Below, one piece after another: positions 26,287-35,772 of a stretch of DNA of 64,000 nucleotides. The notes beneath the pieces are model-generated. The model did no database searches and was not told where the DNA came from. It saw only the letters and a program-made list of their open reading frames with translations. Within the stretch, counting starts at the first letter, position 1. Each line of letters opens with the position of its first letter. Made by a program: the position numbers and the translations under genes. Origin of the DNA: Ensifer sp. MPMI2T (GTDB taxonomy: Bacteria > Pseudomonadota > Alphaproteobacteria > Rhizobiales > Rhizobiaceae); contig NZ_SRXN01000005.1 of NCBI RefSeq assembly GCF_004827385.1, forward strand, positions 62,001 through 126,000, given 5' to 3'.

Positions 26287-27588
26287 ATGATCCCCCGTTA
26301 CTCCCGGCCGGAAATGGTGGCCATCTGGTCGCCGGAAACGAAATTCCGTATCTGGTTCGAGATCGAGGCGCATGCCTGTGATGCCCTCGCCGAAATCGGT
26401 GTCATCCCCAAGGAAGCGGCGAAGACAATCTGGGAAAAGGGCGGCGCGGCAGAGTTCGACGTTGCCCGGATCGATGAAATCGAGGCCGTCACCAAGCACG
26501 ACGTCATCGCTTTCCTCACCCACCTTGCGGAATTCGTCGGGCCTGACAGCCGTTTCGTCCATCAAGGCATGACCTCGTCGGACGTGCTCGATACCTGCTT
26601 CAACGTGCAGCTCGTGCGCGCGACGGACCTCCTGCTCGCTGACCTCGACAAGCTGCTTGAAGCCCTGAAGCGCCGTGCTTTCGAGCACAAGGACACGGTC
26701 ACCATCGGCCGTTCGCACGGCATCCACGCCGAGCCCACCACATTCGGCATCAAGCTGGCGCTTGCCTACGCGGAATTCGATCGCTGTAAGCAGCGCCTGC
26801 TGGCCGCACGCGAAGAGGTTGCGACCGGCGCCATTTCCGGCGCCGTCGGCACCTTTGCCAATATCGATCCACGGGTCGAGGAGCATGTCGCCAAGGCTCT
26901 CGGCCTGAAGCCGGAACCGGTCTCGACGCAGGTCATCCCGCGTGACCGCCACGCCATGTACTTCGCGACGCTCGGCGTCATCGCCTCCTCGATCGAGCGT
27001 TTGGCGACGGAAATCCGCCATCTGCAGCGCACCGAGGTGCTGGAAGCCGAGGAATATTTCTCCCCCGGCCAGAAAGGCTCCTCGGCCATGCCGCACAAGC
27101 GCAATCCGGTACTGACGGAAAACCTGACCGGCCTTGCCCGCATGGTTCGCGCCTTCGTCGTGCCGGCCATGGAAAATGTGGCGCTCTGGCATGAACGCGA
27201 TATTTCGCACTCCTCGGTCGAACGCATGATCGGACCGGACGCGACGGTGACCCTCGATTTCGCACTGGCACGGCTGACCGGCGTGATCGACAAGTTGCTC
27301 GTCTATCCCGAGAACATGATGAAGAACTTGAACAAGTTCCGCGGTCTCGTTCACTCGCAGCGCGTGCTGCTCGCGCTCACCCAGGCCGGCGTTTCACGAG
27401 AGGACGCCTACCGTCTCGTTCAGCGCAACGCCATGAAGGTTTGGGAACAGGGCAAGGATTTCCTTGAGGAGTTGCTGGCCGACACCGAAGTTCGTGCTGC
27501 ACTTTCTGAAGAGGAAATTCGCGAGAAATTCGATCTCGGGTACCACACCAAGCATGTCGACACGATCTTCAAGCGTGTCTTTGGCTGA
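26287..27588 (+). CDS. purB: Adenylosuccinate lyase
   Basis: A 433-residue fumarase-superfamily enzyme that catalyses two steps of purine synthesis: SAICAR to AICAR, and adenylosuccinate to AMP. The superfamily signature GSSAMPHKRNP is present (about residues 265-275), as are HQGMTSSDVLDT and RSHGIHAEPT. It lies 62 bp after the membrane-protein gene and is followed by a RIME repeat. Confidence 0.97.
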   Translation: MIPRYSRPEMVAIWSPETKFRIWFEIEAHACDALAEIGVIPKEAAKTIWEKGGAAEFDVARIDEIEAVTKHDVIAFLTHLAEFVGPDSRFVHQGMTSSDVLDTCFNVQLVRATDLLLADLDKLLEALKRRAFEHKDTVTIGRSHGIHAEPTTFGIKLALAYAEFDRCKQRLLAAREEVATGAISGAVGTFANIDPRVEEHVAKALGLKPEPVSTQVIPRDRHAMYFATLGVIASSIERLATEIRHLQRTEVLEAEEYFSPGQKGSSAMPHKRNPVLTENLTGLARMVRAFVVPAMENVALWHERDISHSSVERMIGPDATVTLDFALARLTGVIDKLLVYPENMMKNLNKFRGLVHSQRVLLALTQAGVSREDAYRLVQRNAMKVWEQGKDFLEELLADTEVRAALSEEEIREKFDLGYHTKHVDTIFKRVFG

Positions 27589-27605
27589 CAGCAATAAGAC
27601 AGCCT

Positions 27606-27692
27606 GCTGCATCGATTTAAGGACAAAAACATGCAGCAAATCAAAGTGCTAGAGCGACCTTTGCGCGTCTGATTAGACGCGCGGCGCTGTAG
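27606..27692 (+). repeat. RIME1-like repeat, copy B
   Basis: Begins with the CTGCAT...ATGCAG half-element (partly decayed) and continues with TCAAAGTGCTAGAGCGACCT and ends GCGCGGCGCTGTAG. Inner arms GCGCGTC/GACGCGC form a clear hairpin. It lies just downstream of purB. Confidence 0.8.
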
Positions 27693-27840
27693 TCTCGCCG
27701 TGGGACATGGTGACTTCGCTGCATGCATACAAACGCCCGCATTCGGTGCATTTTGTTCGAGTGCGGGCGAGCTTATTAGCAAGTTGTTCAGAAGTAGTGT
27801 GAGAGCTTCCATATCTGTCTAATCAGGTTTCGGGGAAGCC

Positions 27841-28149
27841 ATGACTTACAGGGACAGTGTTCAGCGCGCATCGCCGCGCACGCAGACAAAAATAACCGGT
27901 AAGGTTACTTGCAAATTCGGGTCGAGCAACGGGGTTGTCAGAGACCTTTCCGACGAGGGTATCTGCTTTCAGCTGCTTTTCGACATCGGCGCCCAGACCG
28001 GACAGGAAGTCACGATTCAGAGTGAAGAGCTCGGCTATCTGACGGGAATAGTGCGCTGGTATCGCGGCGACAAGATCGGCATCAAGCTCAAGCTCTCGTC
28101 GAACACGGCGGCGCAGATCTCATCCTACTATAAGTTCTTCCGTCAATAA
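27841..28149 (+). CDS. PilZ-domain protein
   Basis: A 102-residue single-domain protein. It carries the c-di-GMP binding motifs of PilZ: RxxxR (RASPR, residues about 10-14) and DxSxxG (DLSDEG, about residues 38-43). It is a likely c-di-GMP receptor; the target is unknown. Two candidate cyclases lie in the window (3317-4519 and 29871-32417), but no direct linkage is visible. Confidence 0.85.
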   Translation: MTYRDSVQRASPRTQTKITGKVTCKFGSSNGVVRDLSDEGICFQLLFDIGAQTGQEVTIQSEELGYLTGIVRWYRGDKIGIKLKLSSNTAAQISSYYKFFRQ

Positions 28150-28190
28150 CCGCTCCGGTGTCGGGCGGCGAACCGGCGAACTCTCGAAAA

Positions 28191-28232
28191 AAATGATCGC
28201 GGCGATCTTGGATTATTCAAGATCGCCGCGAT
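28191..28232 (-). terminator. Strong rho-independent terminator
   Basis: A 15-bp perfect stem (28196-28210 with 28218-28232) and 7-base loop, followed on the minus strand by ATTTTTTT. It ends the DUF2189 gene, and its position between convergent genes lets it serve as a 3' boundary for the PilZ gene too. Confidence 0.88.
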
Positions 28233-28252
28233 GTCATTGGAGGACCTGCCGT

Positions 28253-29068
28253 TCAGCTTTTGCGGCCGGTCGGCTCCGGTTCCACTATCTTCCGATAGAG
28301 ATGCCATGTGGCGTGGCCAAAGATCGGCATGATAACGGCCAGGCCGACGAAGACCGGAATCGAGCCGATCACCAGTCCCGCTGCGATGATGAGACCCCAG
28401 CAGGCGACCGGCACCGGATTGGTAAGCGTCGCGCGGATCGAGGTCTCGACGGCCACGACGGCGCCGACATCGCGGTCAAGCAGCAGGGGGAATGTAACCA
28501 CACTGATCGACAGCACGATCACGGCGAAGACAAAGCCGACGGCGTTGCCGATAACGATGAGATTCCAACCCTCTTGGGTGCCGATAATGCCGTTCCAGAA
28601 GGCCGAAATCGAATTCGGCGGCACCGTGCCGAAAATTCTCTCGTAAAGCGCCTGGGCAACCAGAAGCCAGGCAATGAAGATAATGAACAGCATGGCGGCG
28701 ACCGCCAAAATCGAGGGCAACGCCGGCGAACGGTAGAGCCGCAAAGCGTGCGGCCATGACGCATCCATGCCCAACTCACGGCGCCGGCTGATCTCGTAGA
28801 GGCCGATTGCCGCGACAGGACCGATGAGGGCGAAGCCGGACGCAAGCGGATAGAGCAGCGGCAGCATGTTTGCGCCCGCGCTCCAGGTTATCAATACTGC
28901 ACCGGCGACCGGGTATATCAAGCACAAGAAAACATAATGCGACGGCTTCTCGCGAAAATCATTCAGCCCGAGACGCAACGCATCAAACACATCCGCAATG
29001 CCAATCTTTCGTATACCGGGATGCGAGACTCTCGCATTCGCCCCCGACAGGACATGGAAGGTTGTCAT
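28253..29068 (-). CDS. DUF2189 multi-pass membrane protein
   Basis: A 271-residue integral membrane protein with about six hydrophobic segments. The N-terminal IRKIGIADVFDALRLGLNDFREKPSHYVFLCLIYP and the later EISRRRELGMDASWPHALRL are typical of DUF2189, a family often found near cytochrome oxidase genes. Its function is unknown. It is convergent with the PilZ gene. Confidence 0.85.
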   Translation of the reverse strand: MTTFHVLSGANARVSHPGIRKIGIADVFDALRLGLNDFREKPSHYVFLCLIYPVAGAVLITWSAGANMLPLLYPLASGFALIGPVAAIGLYEISRRRELGMDASWPHALRLYRSPALPSILAVAAMLFIIFIAWLLVAQALYERIFGTVPPNSISAFWNGIIGTQEGWNLIVIGNAVGFVFAVIVLSISVVTFPLLLDRDVGAVVAVETSIRATLTNPVPVACWGLIIAAGLVIGSIPVFVGLAVIMPIFGHATWHLYRKIVEPEPTGRKS

Positions 29069-29228
29069 GGCTCACACTCCTCAACGAACCAGAGCGGCCA
29101 CGGACCCACGACAGCGGTAAAACGAGCCGCTGTCAAACCGCGACCGGCATTTTCGATTATACAGAAAACGCGCCCTCTGTCGCCTGTGCCTTGACTTCGG
29201 CGCTTTTCACCTCCAAATCGCCGCAATC

Positions 29229-29783
29229 ATGAAGGTTTCAGAAGCTGACATCCTGATCGTGCCGGGCTACACCAATTCCGGCCCGGCCCATTGGCAAAGC
29301 CGCTGGGAGCGAAAGCTCTCGACGGCGCGGCGCGTCGAGCAGGCTGAGTGGTCGAAGCCTGTGCGCGAGGATTGGGTGGCGCGGATGGTCGAGGCAGTCA
29401 AGGCCGCGCAAAAGCCGGTCGTCATCGTCGCACATTCCCTGGGAGTCGCCACGGCGATCCATGCCCTGCCCCATTGCACGAAGAAGGTCGCAGGCGCCTT
29501 CCTGGTCGCACCGCCGGACGTCGCCAATCCCAAGATCCGACCGAAGCATCTGATGACCTTCGGCCCCTATCCACGCGATCCTCTACCCTTCCCGTCGCTG
29601 ATGGTGGCAAGCCGCAATGATCCCTTCGGATCCTATGAGCACGCCGGAGACATCGCGAACGCCTGGGGCTCGTTGTTGGTCGATGCCGGCGAAGCCGGTC
29701 ACATCAATGCCGAATCCGGCCACGGCCCGTGGCCCGAGGGCACGATGGTTTTTGCCCAGTTCCTCAGCCGCCTGCGGTCATAA
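29229..29783 (+). CDS. RBBP9/YdeN-family serine hydrolase
   Basis: A 184-residue small alpha/beta hydrolase. The N-terminal VPGYTNSGPAHWQSRWE and the nucleophile site VIVAHSLGVA (serine about residue 76) define the RBBP9/YdeN family. The family's late catalytic aspartate and histidine are likely in SRNDPFGSYEHA and AGEAGHINAESGHGPWPEG. The substrate is unknown. It precedes the GGDEF-EAL gene by 87 bp on the same strand. Confidence 0.87.
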   Translation: MKVSEADILIVPGYTNSGPAHWQSRWERKLSTARRVEQAEWSKPVREDWVARMVEAVKAAQKPVVIVAHSLGVATAIHALPHCTKKVAGAFLVAPPDVANPKIRPKHLMTFGPYPRDPLPFPSLMVASRNDPFGSYEHAGDIANAWGSLLVDAGEAGHINAESGHGPWPEGTMVFAQFLSRLRS

Positions 29784-29870
29784 AGGTTATCGGCGGAACC
29801 ACGCACTGTTAATCGGAATTTCATTGCTAGGAGATCATCATAGGCTGGCAATTCTCAGGATCCGGGATAG

Positions 29871-32417
29871 ATGACCGAGCCGCGGGAACCAATCGACAGC
29901 GGCAATAAGCCGACGAAACAAGAATGCTTGACGCCGGGCGCAATGGATCAAATCCCGGCGGGCATTATTCTTTTTGATGCGGACGATGTCATATGCGCCG
30001 CCAATGCCCTGGTGCTCCAGATGCTTGGGCGGAACGCCGACGAACTCATCGGCGCACCGATCGCCGCATTCGTGCATCACGAAGATCTTCCGGCACTTGT
30101 GCCTATCGAAAAAACGCAGCGATCGGCGGAGCCCGCGGTGGTGCGCTTTCTCGGCGCTTCCGCCACGCGTTCCATGCTCGTTTTGCTGGCGCCTCTTCCC
30201 GCTGCGCAAGGAGCCGCCGCGAAGAGGATACTGGCGATGCTTCCGGCCGACAGCCTGGTTTCGCAAATCGCTAGTCTGCGCAAGGACGAGACACGCTGGA
30301 AGTATGCTCTTGAGAGCGCGTTGGAAGGTGTCTGGGACCACGACTACGAAAGCGGCAATCTGTTCTATTCCTCAACCTGGCGACGTCTGAGAGGACTGGC
30401 GGATGACGCGGAGGTCGATGGTACGCTGGAGAAATGGATCGAAAACGTCCATCCGGATGACCGAGCGCACGTTCTTACGTGCATCGAACGCCAAGATTCC
30501 GGCGAGGCTCAGTTCAACACATTCGAGTATCGTGAGCGCCATGCCGACGGACGCTGGATCTGGATCGAGAGCCGTGGCGCATCGGTCGCCTACGGCCCTG
30601 ACGGCAAGCCATGCCGTATCATCGGCACCGATACCGATATTACGGCGCGCAAGGAAGCGGAGGCCCAGCTCGAGGAGGTTTCGCGCCGCCTGCAACTGGC
30701 GCTCGATGTTTCCAGGATCGGCGTCTTCGAGCACAATCTCGATACCGGCGTTGCGCACTGGGACGAAGCCATGTTCAGGATGTACGGCCTGGACCCGGCT
30801 GGCCAAGCGCCTTCGTCCGCGGGTTGGGAGAGCGTCTTACACCCCGAGGACAAGGCCGCCGCGATCAAACGGGTCAGTGACGCGATCGCCAGCGGCACGC
30901 CTTTCACCAATGCGTTCCGGATCATAAGGCCCGATGGCGTTGTCCGTCACATCCGCTCCAACGCTGCGTTCCATACCGACCTCGACGGTGCAACGAGGCT
31001 CGTTGGCGCCAATTGGGACGTGACCGATGATATCGCTCTGCAGGAGGAATTGAGGCGGGCAAAATCGTCTGCCGAGGCGCGCAACTGTGAGCTCGAGGCG
31101 GCGCGCGTCAGCATCGAGTACAACGCACTGCACGATCATCTGACGGATTTGCCGAACCGCCGCTATCTTGATCGGATCCTCACGGAAGTGCGTGTCGTCA
31201 ACGCCATACTTCATATCGACCTGGATCGCTTCAAGCAGATCAACGACACGCTCGGTCATCAGGCCGGCGACGCAATGCTCGTGCATGCTGCGACCGTGCT
31301 GAGGTCGCACGCCGAACGTGATGATTTCATCGCGCGCATCGGTGGCGACGAATTCGTCATCGTATGCCGCAGCGGCCGGGATTCGATGCAACTAGCAGAG
31401 CTTGCCGGGCGCATCATCCAGGCCTTCCGCCGTCCCGTCCCCTACGCCGGCCAACTGTGCCGGCTTGGCGCAAGTATTGGCGTCTCCCGGGATGGAGGCA
31501 GGCTCACCGATCCCAAGCAGCTCCTGATGGACGCCGACATCGCGCTTTATCGCGCCAAGAGCCTTGGCCGCGACCGCTTTGAACTCTTTTCCGACGAGAT
31601 GCAGAACCAGATCCTGACTGCGAAGCGGATCGGCGACGAGCTGCGCGAAGCCCTCGAAAAAAGGCAGTTCGTTCCCTTCTACCAACCCCAGTTCGACGCC
31701 CGCACTCTGGAGATCACAGGCGTCGAGACCCTGGTGCGCTGGAACCACCCGGAACGCGGCGTCCTGGCACCCGTGCAATTCCTCAAGGTCGCCGAAGACA
31801 TCAACCTGCTCGCAGCAATAGACCGGATGGTGGTCGAAATGGCCTATGCCGACTTCCTCGCTTGGCAGCGGCAGGGGCGCACCATCCCCAAGCTCTCGGT
31901 CAATATTTCCTCGCGCCGTTTGCGCGACCCTCAACTCGTGTCCGACCTGCGGGAAATGAACATCCCACGCGGCGTCATGTCGTTTGAACTGCTCGAATCG
32001 ATCTTTCTCGACGACTTCGAGGATGAAGTTGCGGAAACGATCGCCGCCCTGAATAACCTCGGCGTGGATATCGAGATCGATGACTTTGGCACCGGCCACG
32101 CGTCGATCATCGGACTCCTCAAACTCAACCCAGCGCGCCTGAAGATCGATCGCGCTCTGGTGGGGCCGATTACCGAAAACAGCAAACAGCAAAAGCTGGT
32201 GCGCGCCATCATCGACATCGGCCATTCGTTGAACATCAAAGTTGTCGCAGAAGGCGTCGAAACCTGGGCCCACGCCGCACTGCTTGCCGATCTCGGCTGC
32301 GACGTCCTGCAAGGCTATGCACTGGCGAAACCAATGAGCCGGCAGGATTTCGACAAATTTGCCCAAGGCGGTTTCAACGTGCCGCGCCCATTTTCGGAAG
32401 CGCGCCGGATGCGCTGA
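29871..32417 (+). CDS. PAS-PAS-PAS-GGDEF-EAL c-di-GMP signalling protein
   Basis: An 848-residue cytosolic protein with no evident membrane segment. It has a short N-terminal PAS-like domain (about 20-120), two PAS/PAC domains (about 145-265 and 270-395, the latter of PAS_3 type with GxxHWDEAMFRMYGLDP), a GGDEF domain (about 420-580, ARIGGDEFVIV) and an EAL domain (about 595-835). EAL residues look intact: ETLVRWNHP, NISSRRL, ELLESIF, IDDFGTG, EGVET. Both synthesis and breakdown of c-di-GMP are possible. The RxxD inhibitory site is degenerate. Confidence 0.93.
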   Translation: MTEPREPIDSGNKPTKQECLTPGAMDQIPAGIILFDADDVICAANALVLQMLGRNADELIGAPIAAFVHHEDLPALVPIEKTQRSAEPAVVRFLGASATRSMLVLLAPLPAAQGAAAKRILAMLPADSLVSQIASLRKDETRWKYALESALEGVWDHDYESGNLFYSSTWRRLRGLADDAEVDGTLEKWIENVHPDDRAHVLTCIERQDSGEAQFNTFEYRERHADGRWIWIESRGASVAYGPDGKPCRIIGTDTDITARKEAEAQLEEVSRRLQLALDVSRIGVFEHNLDTGVAHWDEAMFRMYGLDPAGQAPSSAGWESVLHPEDKAAAIKRVSDAIASGTPFTNAFRIIRPDGVVRHIRSNAAFHTDLDGATRLVGANWDVTDDIALQEELRRAKSSAEARNCELEAARVSIEYNALHDHLTDLPNRRYLDRILTEVRVVNAILHIDLDRFKQINDTLGHQAGDAMLVHAATVLRSHAERDDFIARIGGDEFVIVCRSGRDSMQLAELAGRIIQAFRRPVPYAGQLCRLGASIGVSRDGGRLTDPKQLLMDADIALYRAKSLGRDRFELFSDEMQNQILTAKRIGDELREALEKRQFVPFYQPQFDARTLEITGVETLVRWNHPERGVLAPVQFLKVAEDINLLAAIDRMVVEMAYADFLAWQRQGRTIPKLSVNISSRRLRDPQLVSDLREMNIPRGVMSFELLESIFLDDFEDEVAETIAALNNLGVDIEIDDFGTGHASIIGLLKLNPARLKIDRALVGPITENSKQQKLVRAIIDIGHSLNIKVVAEGVETWAHAALLADLGCDVLQGYALAKPMSRQDFDKFAQGGFNVPRPFSEARRMR

Positions 32418-32433
32418 GACGCTTTTGCTCGAC

Positions 32434-32466
32434 AAAAAAAGGCCGCCCGGCTTGCTGCCGCGCGGC
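32434..32466 (-). terminator. Rho-independent terminator of the DUF1476 gene
   Basis: On the minus strand a 5+4 bp stem (GCCGC and CGGC pairing with GCCG and GCGGC, with one G-G mismatch and an AGCAA loop) is followed by C and seven T. It lies 28 bp after the DUF1476 stop and 17 bp after the GGDEF-EAL stop. Confidence 0.8.
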
Positions 32467-32493
32467 GCCATTGGTCTTTTCGTTTTTGCGAGA

Positions 32494-32808
32494 TCAGTTG
32501 TTCTGAATCTGCTCTATCGCTTGGGCGAGAAACTCCATCATCCGCAAGCGGATTTCGTCTTCCGATTGTGCGATACCGGCGGCGTCGAAGTCGGCCTTGA
32601 TTTTGCGTACCACGTCCTCATGACCGCTCATCTCAAGATCTGCGGTGACGACTTCCCTTGCATAGGCTTCCGGATCGGCCTTGTTCAAGAGACCTGCGGC
32701 CCAAAGGCCGAGCAGCTTGTTACGGCGTGCTTCCGCCTTGAACCTCAGCTCTGCGTCCATCGCAAACTTTGCCTCGAAGCCTTTTTCGCGATCCTGCATC
32801 GTCGTCAT
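32494..32808 (-). CDS. DUF1476 protein, F1-ATPase inhibitor zeta subunit family
   Basis: A 104-residue helical protein, MQDREKGFEAKFAMDAELRFKAEARRNKLLGLWAAGLL, matching DUF1476. In Paracoccus and other alphaproteobacteria this family is the zeta subunit, which binds F1-ATPase through its N-terminus and blocks ATP hydrolysis. It is divergent from purC with about 230 bp between them, an arrangement I regard as typical for rhizobia. Confidence 0.88.
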   Translation of the reverse strand: MTTMQDREKGFEAKFAMDAELRFKAEARRNKLLGLWAAGLLNKADPEAYAREVVTADLEMSGHEDVVRKIKADFDAAGIAQSEDEIRLRMMEFLAQAIEQIQNN

Positions 32809-33040
32809 AAGCTAATCTCCTCAGAATTCCTTGCCGGAAACAGTTATCGCCATAAACCAAAACACCGCTCAAAGTGCAATGCGAAGTTTTCGTCTTTGGT
32901 GACTTTCATGATACCCTAATCTAAATCGGGGGATGGGAAGATACGCCGATTGTGAAATCCGTTCTTTTCAGATATGGACCCGCTGAGAAAATTCCAATTG
33001 CGCGACCCAAGAGCGCCACCAACCACAGAGATAAAAATCC

Positions 33041-33805
33041 ATGAATCGTCGCCGCCGTATCTACGAGGGCAAGGCCAAGATCCTTTACGAGGGTCCGGAA
33101 CCGGGCACGCTGATCCAGTTTTTCAAGGATGACGCGACCGCTTTCAACAAGAAGAAGCATGATGTCATCGACGGTAAGGGTGTGCTGAACAACCGGATCT
33201 CCGAGTACATCTTCACACATCTGAACAAGATCGGCATTCCGACGCATTTCATCCGCCGCCTGAACATGCGCGAGCAGTTGATCAAGGAAGTGGAGATCAT
33301 TCCGCTCGAGATCGTCGTCCGCAACGTCGCCGCCGGTTCGCTCGCGAAGCGCCTCGGCATCGAGGAAGGCACCGTGCTGCCGCGCTCGATCATCGAATTC
33401 TACTATAAGGCCGACGCGCTCGACGACCCGATGGTTTCCGAAGAGCACATCACTGCCTTCGGCTGGGCAAGCCCGCAGGAACTCGACGACATCATGGCGC
33501 TTGCCATCCGTATCAACGACTTCCTGTCCGGTCTTTTCCTCGGCGTCGGGATCCAGCTCGTCGATTTCAAGGTCGAATGCGGACGCCTGTTTGAAGGCGA
33601 CATGATGCGTATCGTCCTTGCCGACGAGATTTCTCCGGATAGCTGCCGCCTCTGGGACATCGAAACCAAGGAAAAGATGGACAAGGACCGGTTCCGCCGC
33701 GACATGGGCGGTCTCGTCGAAGCCTATCAGGAGGTGGCGCGCCGCCTCGGCATCATCAACGAGAACGAGCCGCCGCGCGGCTCTGGGCCGGTGTTGGTCA
33801 AGTAA
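33041..33805 (+). CDS. purC: Phosphoribosylaminoimidazole-succinocarboxamide (SAICAR) synthase
   Basis: A 254-residue ATP-dependent ligase joining aspartate to CAIR in purine synthesis. Typical motifs are [55 protein letters not shown] and [14 protein letters not shown]. The gene begins a pur cluster: purS follows after 17 bp. Length is standard. Confidence 0.97.
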   Translation: MNRRRRIYEGKAKILYEGPEPGTLIQFFKDDATAFNKKKHDVIDGKGVLNNRISEYIFTHLNKIGIPTHFIRRLNMREQLIKEVEIIPLEIVVRNVAAGSLAKRLGIEEGTVLPRSIIEFYYKADALDDPMVSEEHITAFGWASPQELDDIMALAIRINDFLSGLFLGVGIQLVDFKVECGRLFEGDMMRIVLADEISPDSCRLWDIETKEKMDKDRFRRDMGGLVEAYQEVARRLGIINENEPPRGSGPVLVK

Positions 33806-33822
33806 TTTCAGGGATAAGCAAA

Positions 33823-34065
33823 GTGATCAAAGCGCGTGTAACCGTGACGCTCAAGAACGGCGTTCTCGATCCTCAGGGCAAGGCAATCGAGGGTGCGCTC
33901 GGTGCGCTCGGGTTTGACGGCATCGGCCAGGTTCGTCAGGGAAAGGTCTTCGATCTTCAAATCGAAACGGCAGACAAGGCCAAGGCGGAAGCCGACCTCA
34001 AGGCCATGTGCGAGAAGCTGCTGGCCAACACTGTCATTGAAAACTACACCATCTCCCTCGCCTGA
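33823..34065 (+). CDS. purS: FGAM synthase subunit PurS
   Basis: An 80-residue protein, the small bridging subunit of the three-part FGAM synthase PurLQS. Sequence [45 protein letters not shown] is diagnostic. It uses GTG at 33823. It fits with the separate purQ and the short purL present downstream, since only the short PurL needs PurS. Confidence 0.96.
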   Translation: MIKARVTVTLKNGVLDPQGKAIEGALGALGFDGIGQVRQGKVFDLQIETADKAKAEADLKAMCEKLLANTVIENYTISLA

Positions 34066-34112
34066 CGGCGAGGGAATGGCTTTCGCTGGTGATCCGCTGG
34101 TCGCCCGCCCTA

Positions 34113-34213
34113 CTGCATGTCTCCTTAAATCGACCTCGATTTAAGGAGACATGCAGCAATTCAAAGTGCTACCGCGACCTTAGCGCGTTCGATAAGATGC
34201 GCGGCGCTGTAGG
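34113..34213 (+). repeat. RIME1-like repeat, copy C, with perfect 21+2+21 palindrome
   Basis: The first half (34113-34156) is a perfect inverted repeat: 21-base arms starting CTGCATGTCTCC and a CC spacer. The second half, TCAAAGTGCTACCGCGACCT..., ends GCGCGGCGCTGTAG. The element fills most of the gap between purS and purQ and would form a very strong hairpin in any transcript that crosses it. Confidence 0.85.
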
Positions 34214-34280
34214 CCCACTGCGCATTGAAACTGCCTCGAACTGCTTAAGTGCCGAGGCCAAGGCAAGGTATGAACGTCCC

Positions 34281-34952
34281 ATGAAGTCTGCCGTCGTCCA
34301 GCTCCCCGGTCTCAACCGCGATCGCGACATGATCGGGGCGCTCACCAAGATCTCCGGCCATAAGCCTGTGACCGTTTGGCAGACGGAAACGGAAATTCCG
34401 GACGTCGACCTGATTGTCATACCGGGCGGCTTTTCCTATGGCGACTACCTGCGCTGCGGTGCGATCGCCGCGCGGATGCCGGTGATGCAGGCGATCAAGG
34501 CCAAGGCCGACCAGGGCGTCAAGGTCCTCGGCGTCTGCAACGGCTTCCAGATCCTGCTTGAAGCAGGCCTCCTGCCCGGCGCCCTGATGCGCAATGCCTC
34601 GCTGAAGTTCGTCTGCCGCGAGGTGAAACTGGAAATCGTCAACGCGGACACTGCCTTCACGCGCGCCTACTCCAAGGGCCAGGTGATCCGCAGCCCCGTC
34701 GCGCACCATGACGGCAATTATTTCGCCGATGCGGAGACGCTGAAGGCGATCGAGGGCAACGGTCAGGTCGTATTCCGTTACGCCGAAGGCACCAATCCTA
34801 ACGGATCGATCAACGACATTGCCGGCGTGATGAATGCCGAGGGCAACGTGCTTGGGATGATGCCGCATCCCGAAAACCTGATCGAGGCGGCACATGGCGG
34901 TTCGGATGGGCGCGGAATTTTCGCTTCCGCCCTCGCCGTAATCGCTGCTTAA
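34281..34952 (+). CDS. purQ: FGAM synthase glutaminase subunit PurQ
   Basis: A 223-residue class I glutamine amidotransferase that supplies ammonia to PurL. Catalytic cysteine is in [21 protein letters not shown]; the His/Glu pair is in [11 protein letters not shown]-terminus [17 protein letters not shown] starts at ATG 34281; longer in-frame starts run back into the RIME repeat and are rejected. A gap of 215 bp separates it from purS. Confidence 0.96.
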   Translation: MKSAVVQLPGLNRDRDMIGALTKISGHKPVTVWQTETEIPDVDLIVIPGGFSYGDYLRCGAIAARMPVMQAIKAKADQGVKVLGVCNGFQILLEAGLLPGALMRNASLKFVCREVKLEIVNADTAFTRAYSKGQVIRSPVAHHDGNYFADAETLKAIEGNGQVVFRYAEGTNPNGSINDIAGVMNAEGNVLGMMPHPENLIEAAHGGSDGRGIFASALAVIAA

Positions 34953-35007
34953 TCATCGCGCTGATAGAAGACGGCCTCCCGCCACCCACCGACGATCGAG
35001 ACCGCCG

Positions 35008-35415
35008 ATGCCTTCATTCTCCTCCGCACGCCTTCCGGTGCTTGCCTGCGCCCTTGCCGGTCTGACGCTTGTCGCTGGCTGCCAGTCGGGGAGTCCGGCC
35101 GCGCCGCCGGCGAGTTCCGCCGCATTGCCGACGATGGAGCGTGTCGCGCTTGGCGCCAATGGTTGCTGGTTCAAATCAGGTGACCCGGCCTTCAAGGCCT
35201 ATCGCCTCGCGCCGGAGCTCAACTCCTTCTCGGGCCGCCCGCGCATCCTGATCGTGCCGCGCAAGTCGCCCGAGGCGCGTCCGCTCGCCGTCATCCAGGC
35301 CGAAGGACACCCTGCCCGTCTGCAGGCTTTCGGTCCGCTGCTCAGCGAGCCGGTGGGCGCGCGAATGACGACGGATGTCCGCCGTTGGGCGGCCGGCGAT
35401 AAGGGCTGCAGTTGA
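35008..35415 (+). CDS. Small putative lipoprotein
   Basis: A 135-residue protein with a lipoprotein signal: MPSFSSARLPVLACALAG followed by the lipobox LVAGC (Cys about residue 25) and a Ser/Ala/Pro-rich linker. The mature domain (VALGANGCWFKSGDPAFKAYRLAPELNSFSGRPRILIVP) has two further cysteines. I do not recognise the family. It lies 55 bp after purQ on the same strand. Confidence 0.75.
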   Translation: MPSFSSARLPVLACALAGLTLVAGCQSGSPAAPPASSAALPTMERVALGANGCWFKSGDPAFKAYRLAPELNSFSGRPRILIVPRKSPEARPLAVIQAEGHPARLQAFGPLLSEPVGARMTTDVRRWAAGDKGCS

Positions 35416-35440
35416 TCTCGGTTCGCTGGGATCCCGCCGC

Positions 35441-35752
35441 TCACGAAGCTGAGGGCTGCGGGCTGTCGTAACCCTCGACGATTGCCAGATCCATCACCGA
35501 CTTGCCCTCCCTGAGCGCCATGGCTTTCGCGTATTCGGGAGAACGATAGCATTCCAGCGCCGCGCTGTAGGTGGGGAACTCGATCACGACAATGCGCGAG
35601 CGCAGCTTTCCTTCAGGCACCTCGCATTGGCCACCGCGGGCAAGAAAGCGCGCGCCGTACTTTCGAAAGACGTCAGCATTCTCGGCTTTGTAAGCCTTGT
35701 ATCCCTCCGGATCGGTAACATCGACAGAGGCCACCCAGTACCCTTTCGTCAT
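35441..35752 (-). CDS. DUF1330 (dimeric alpha-beta barrel) protein
   Basis: A 103-residue protein of the DUF1330 family: KGYWVASVDVTDPEGYKAYKAENADVFRKYGARFLARGG, and later IVVIEFPTYSAALECYRSPEYAKAMALR. The fold is a ferredoxin-like dimer; the function is unknown. ATG at 35752 (MTKGYWVAS) is preferred to one 30 bases upstream because the family starts there. Confidence 0.88.
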   Translation of the reverse strand: MTKGYWVASVDVTDPEGYKAYKAENADVFRKYGARFLARGGQCEVPEGKLRSRIVVIEFPTYSAALECYRSPEYAKAMALREGKSVMDLAIVEGYDSPQPSAS

Positions 35753-35772
35753 CGCTCTTCTCCCATTCCCCC

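Noticed and set aside
28253-29068. DUF2189 gene as a cytochrome oxidase subunit
   Set aside because: No haem-binding histidine pattern or oxidase genes are present; only the DUF2189 membrane pattern is visible.
34113-34213. Considered a purine riboswitch before purQ
   Set aside because: The sequence matches copies elsewhere in the window near unrelated genes, so it is a dispersed repeat rather than a ligand-binding RNA.
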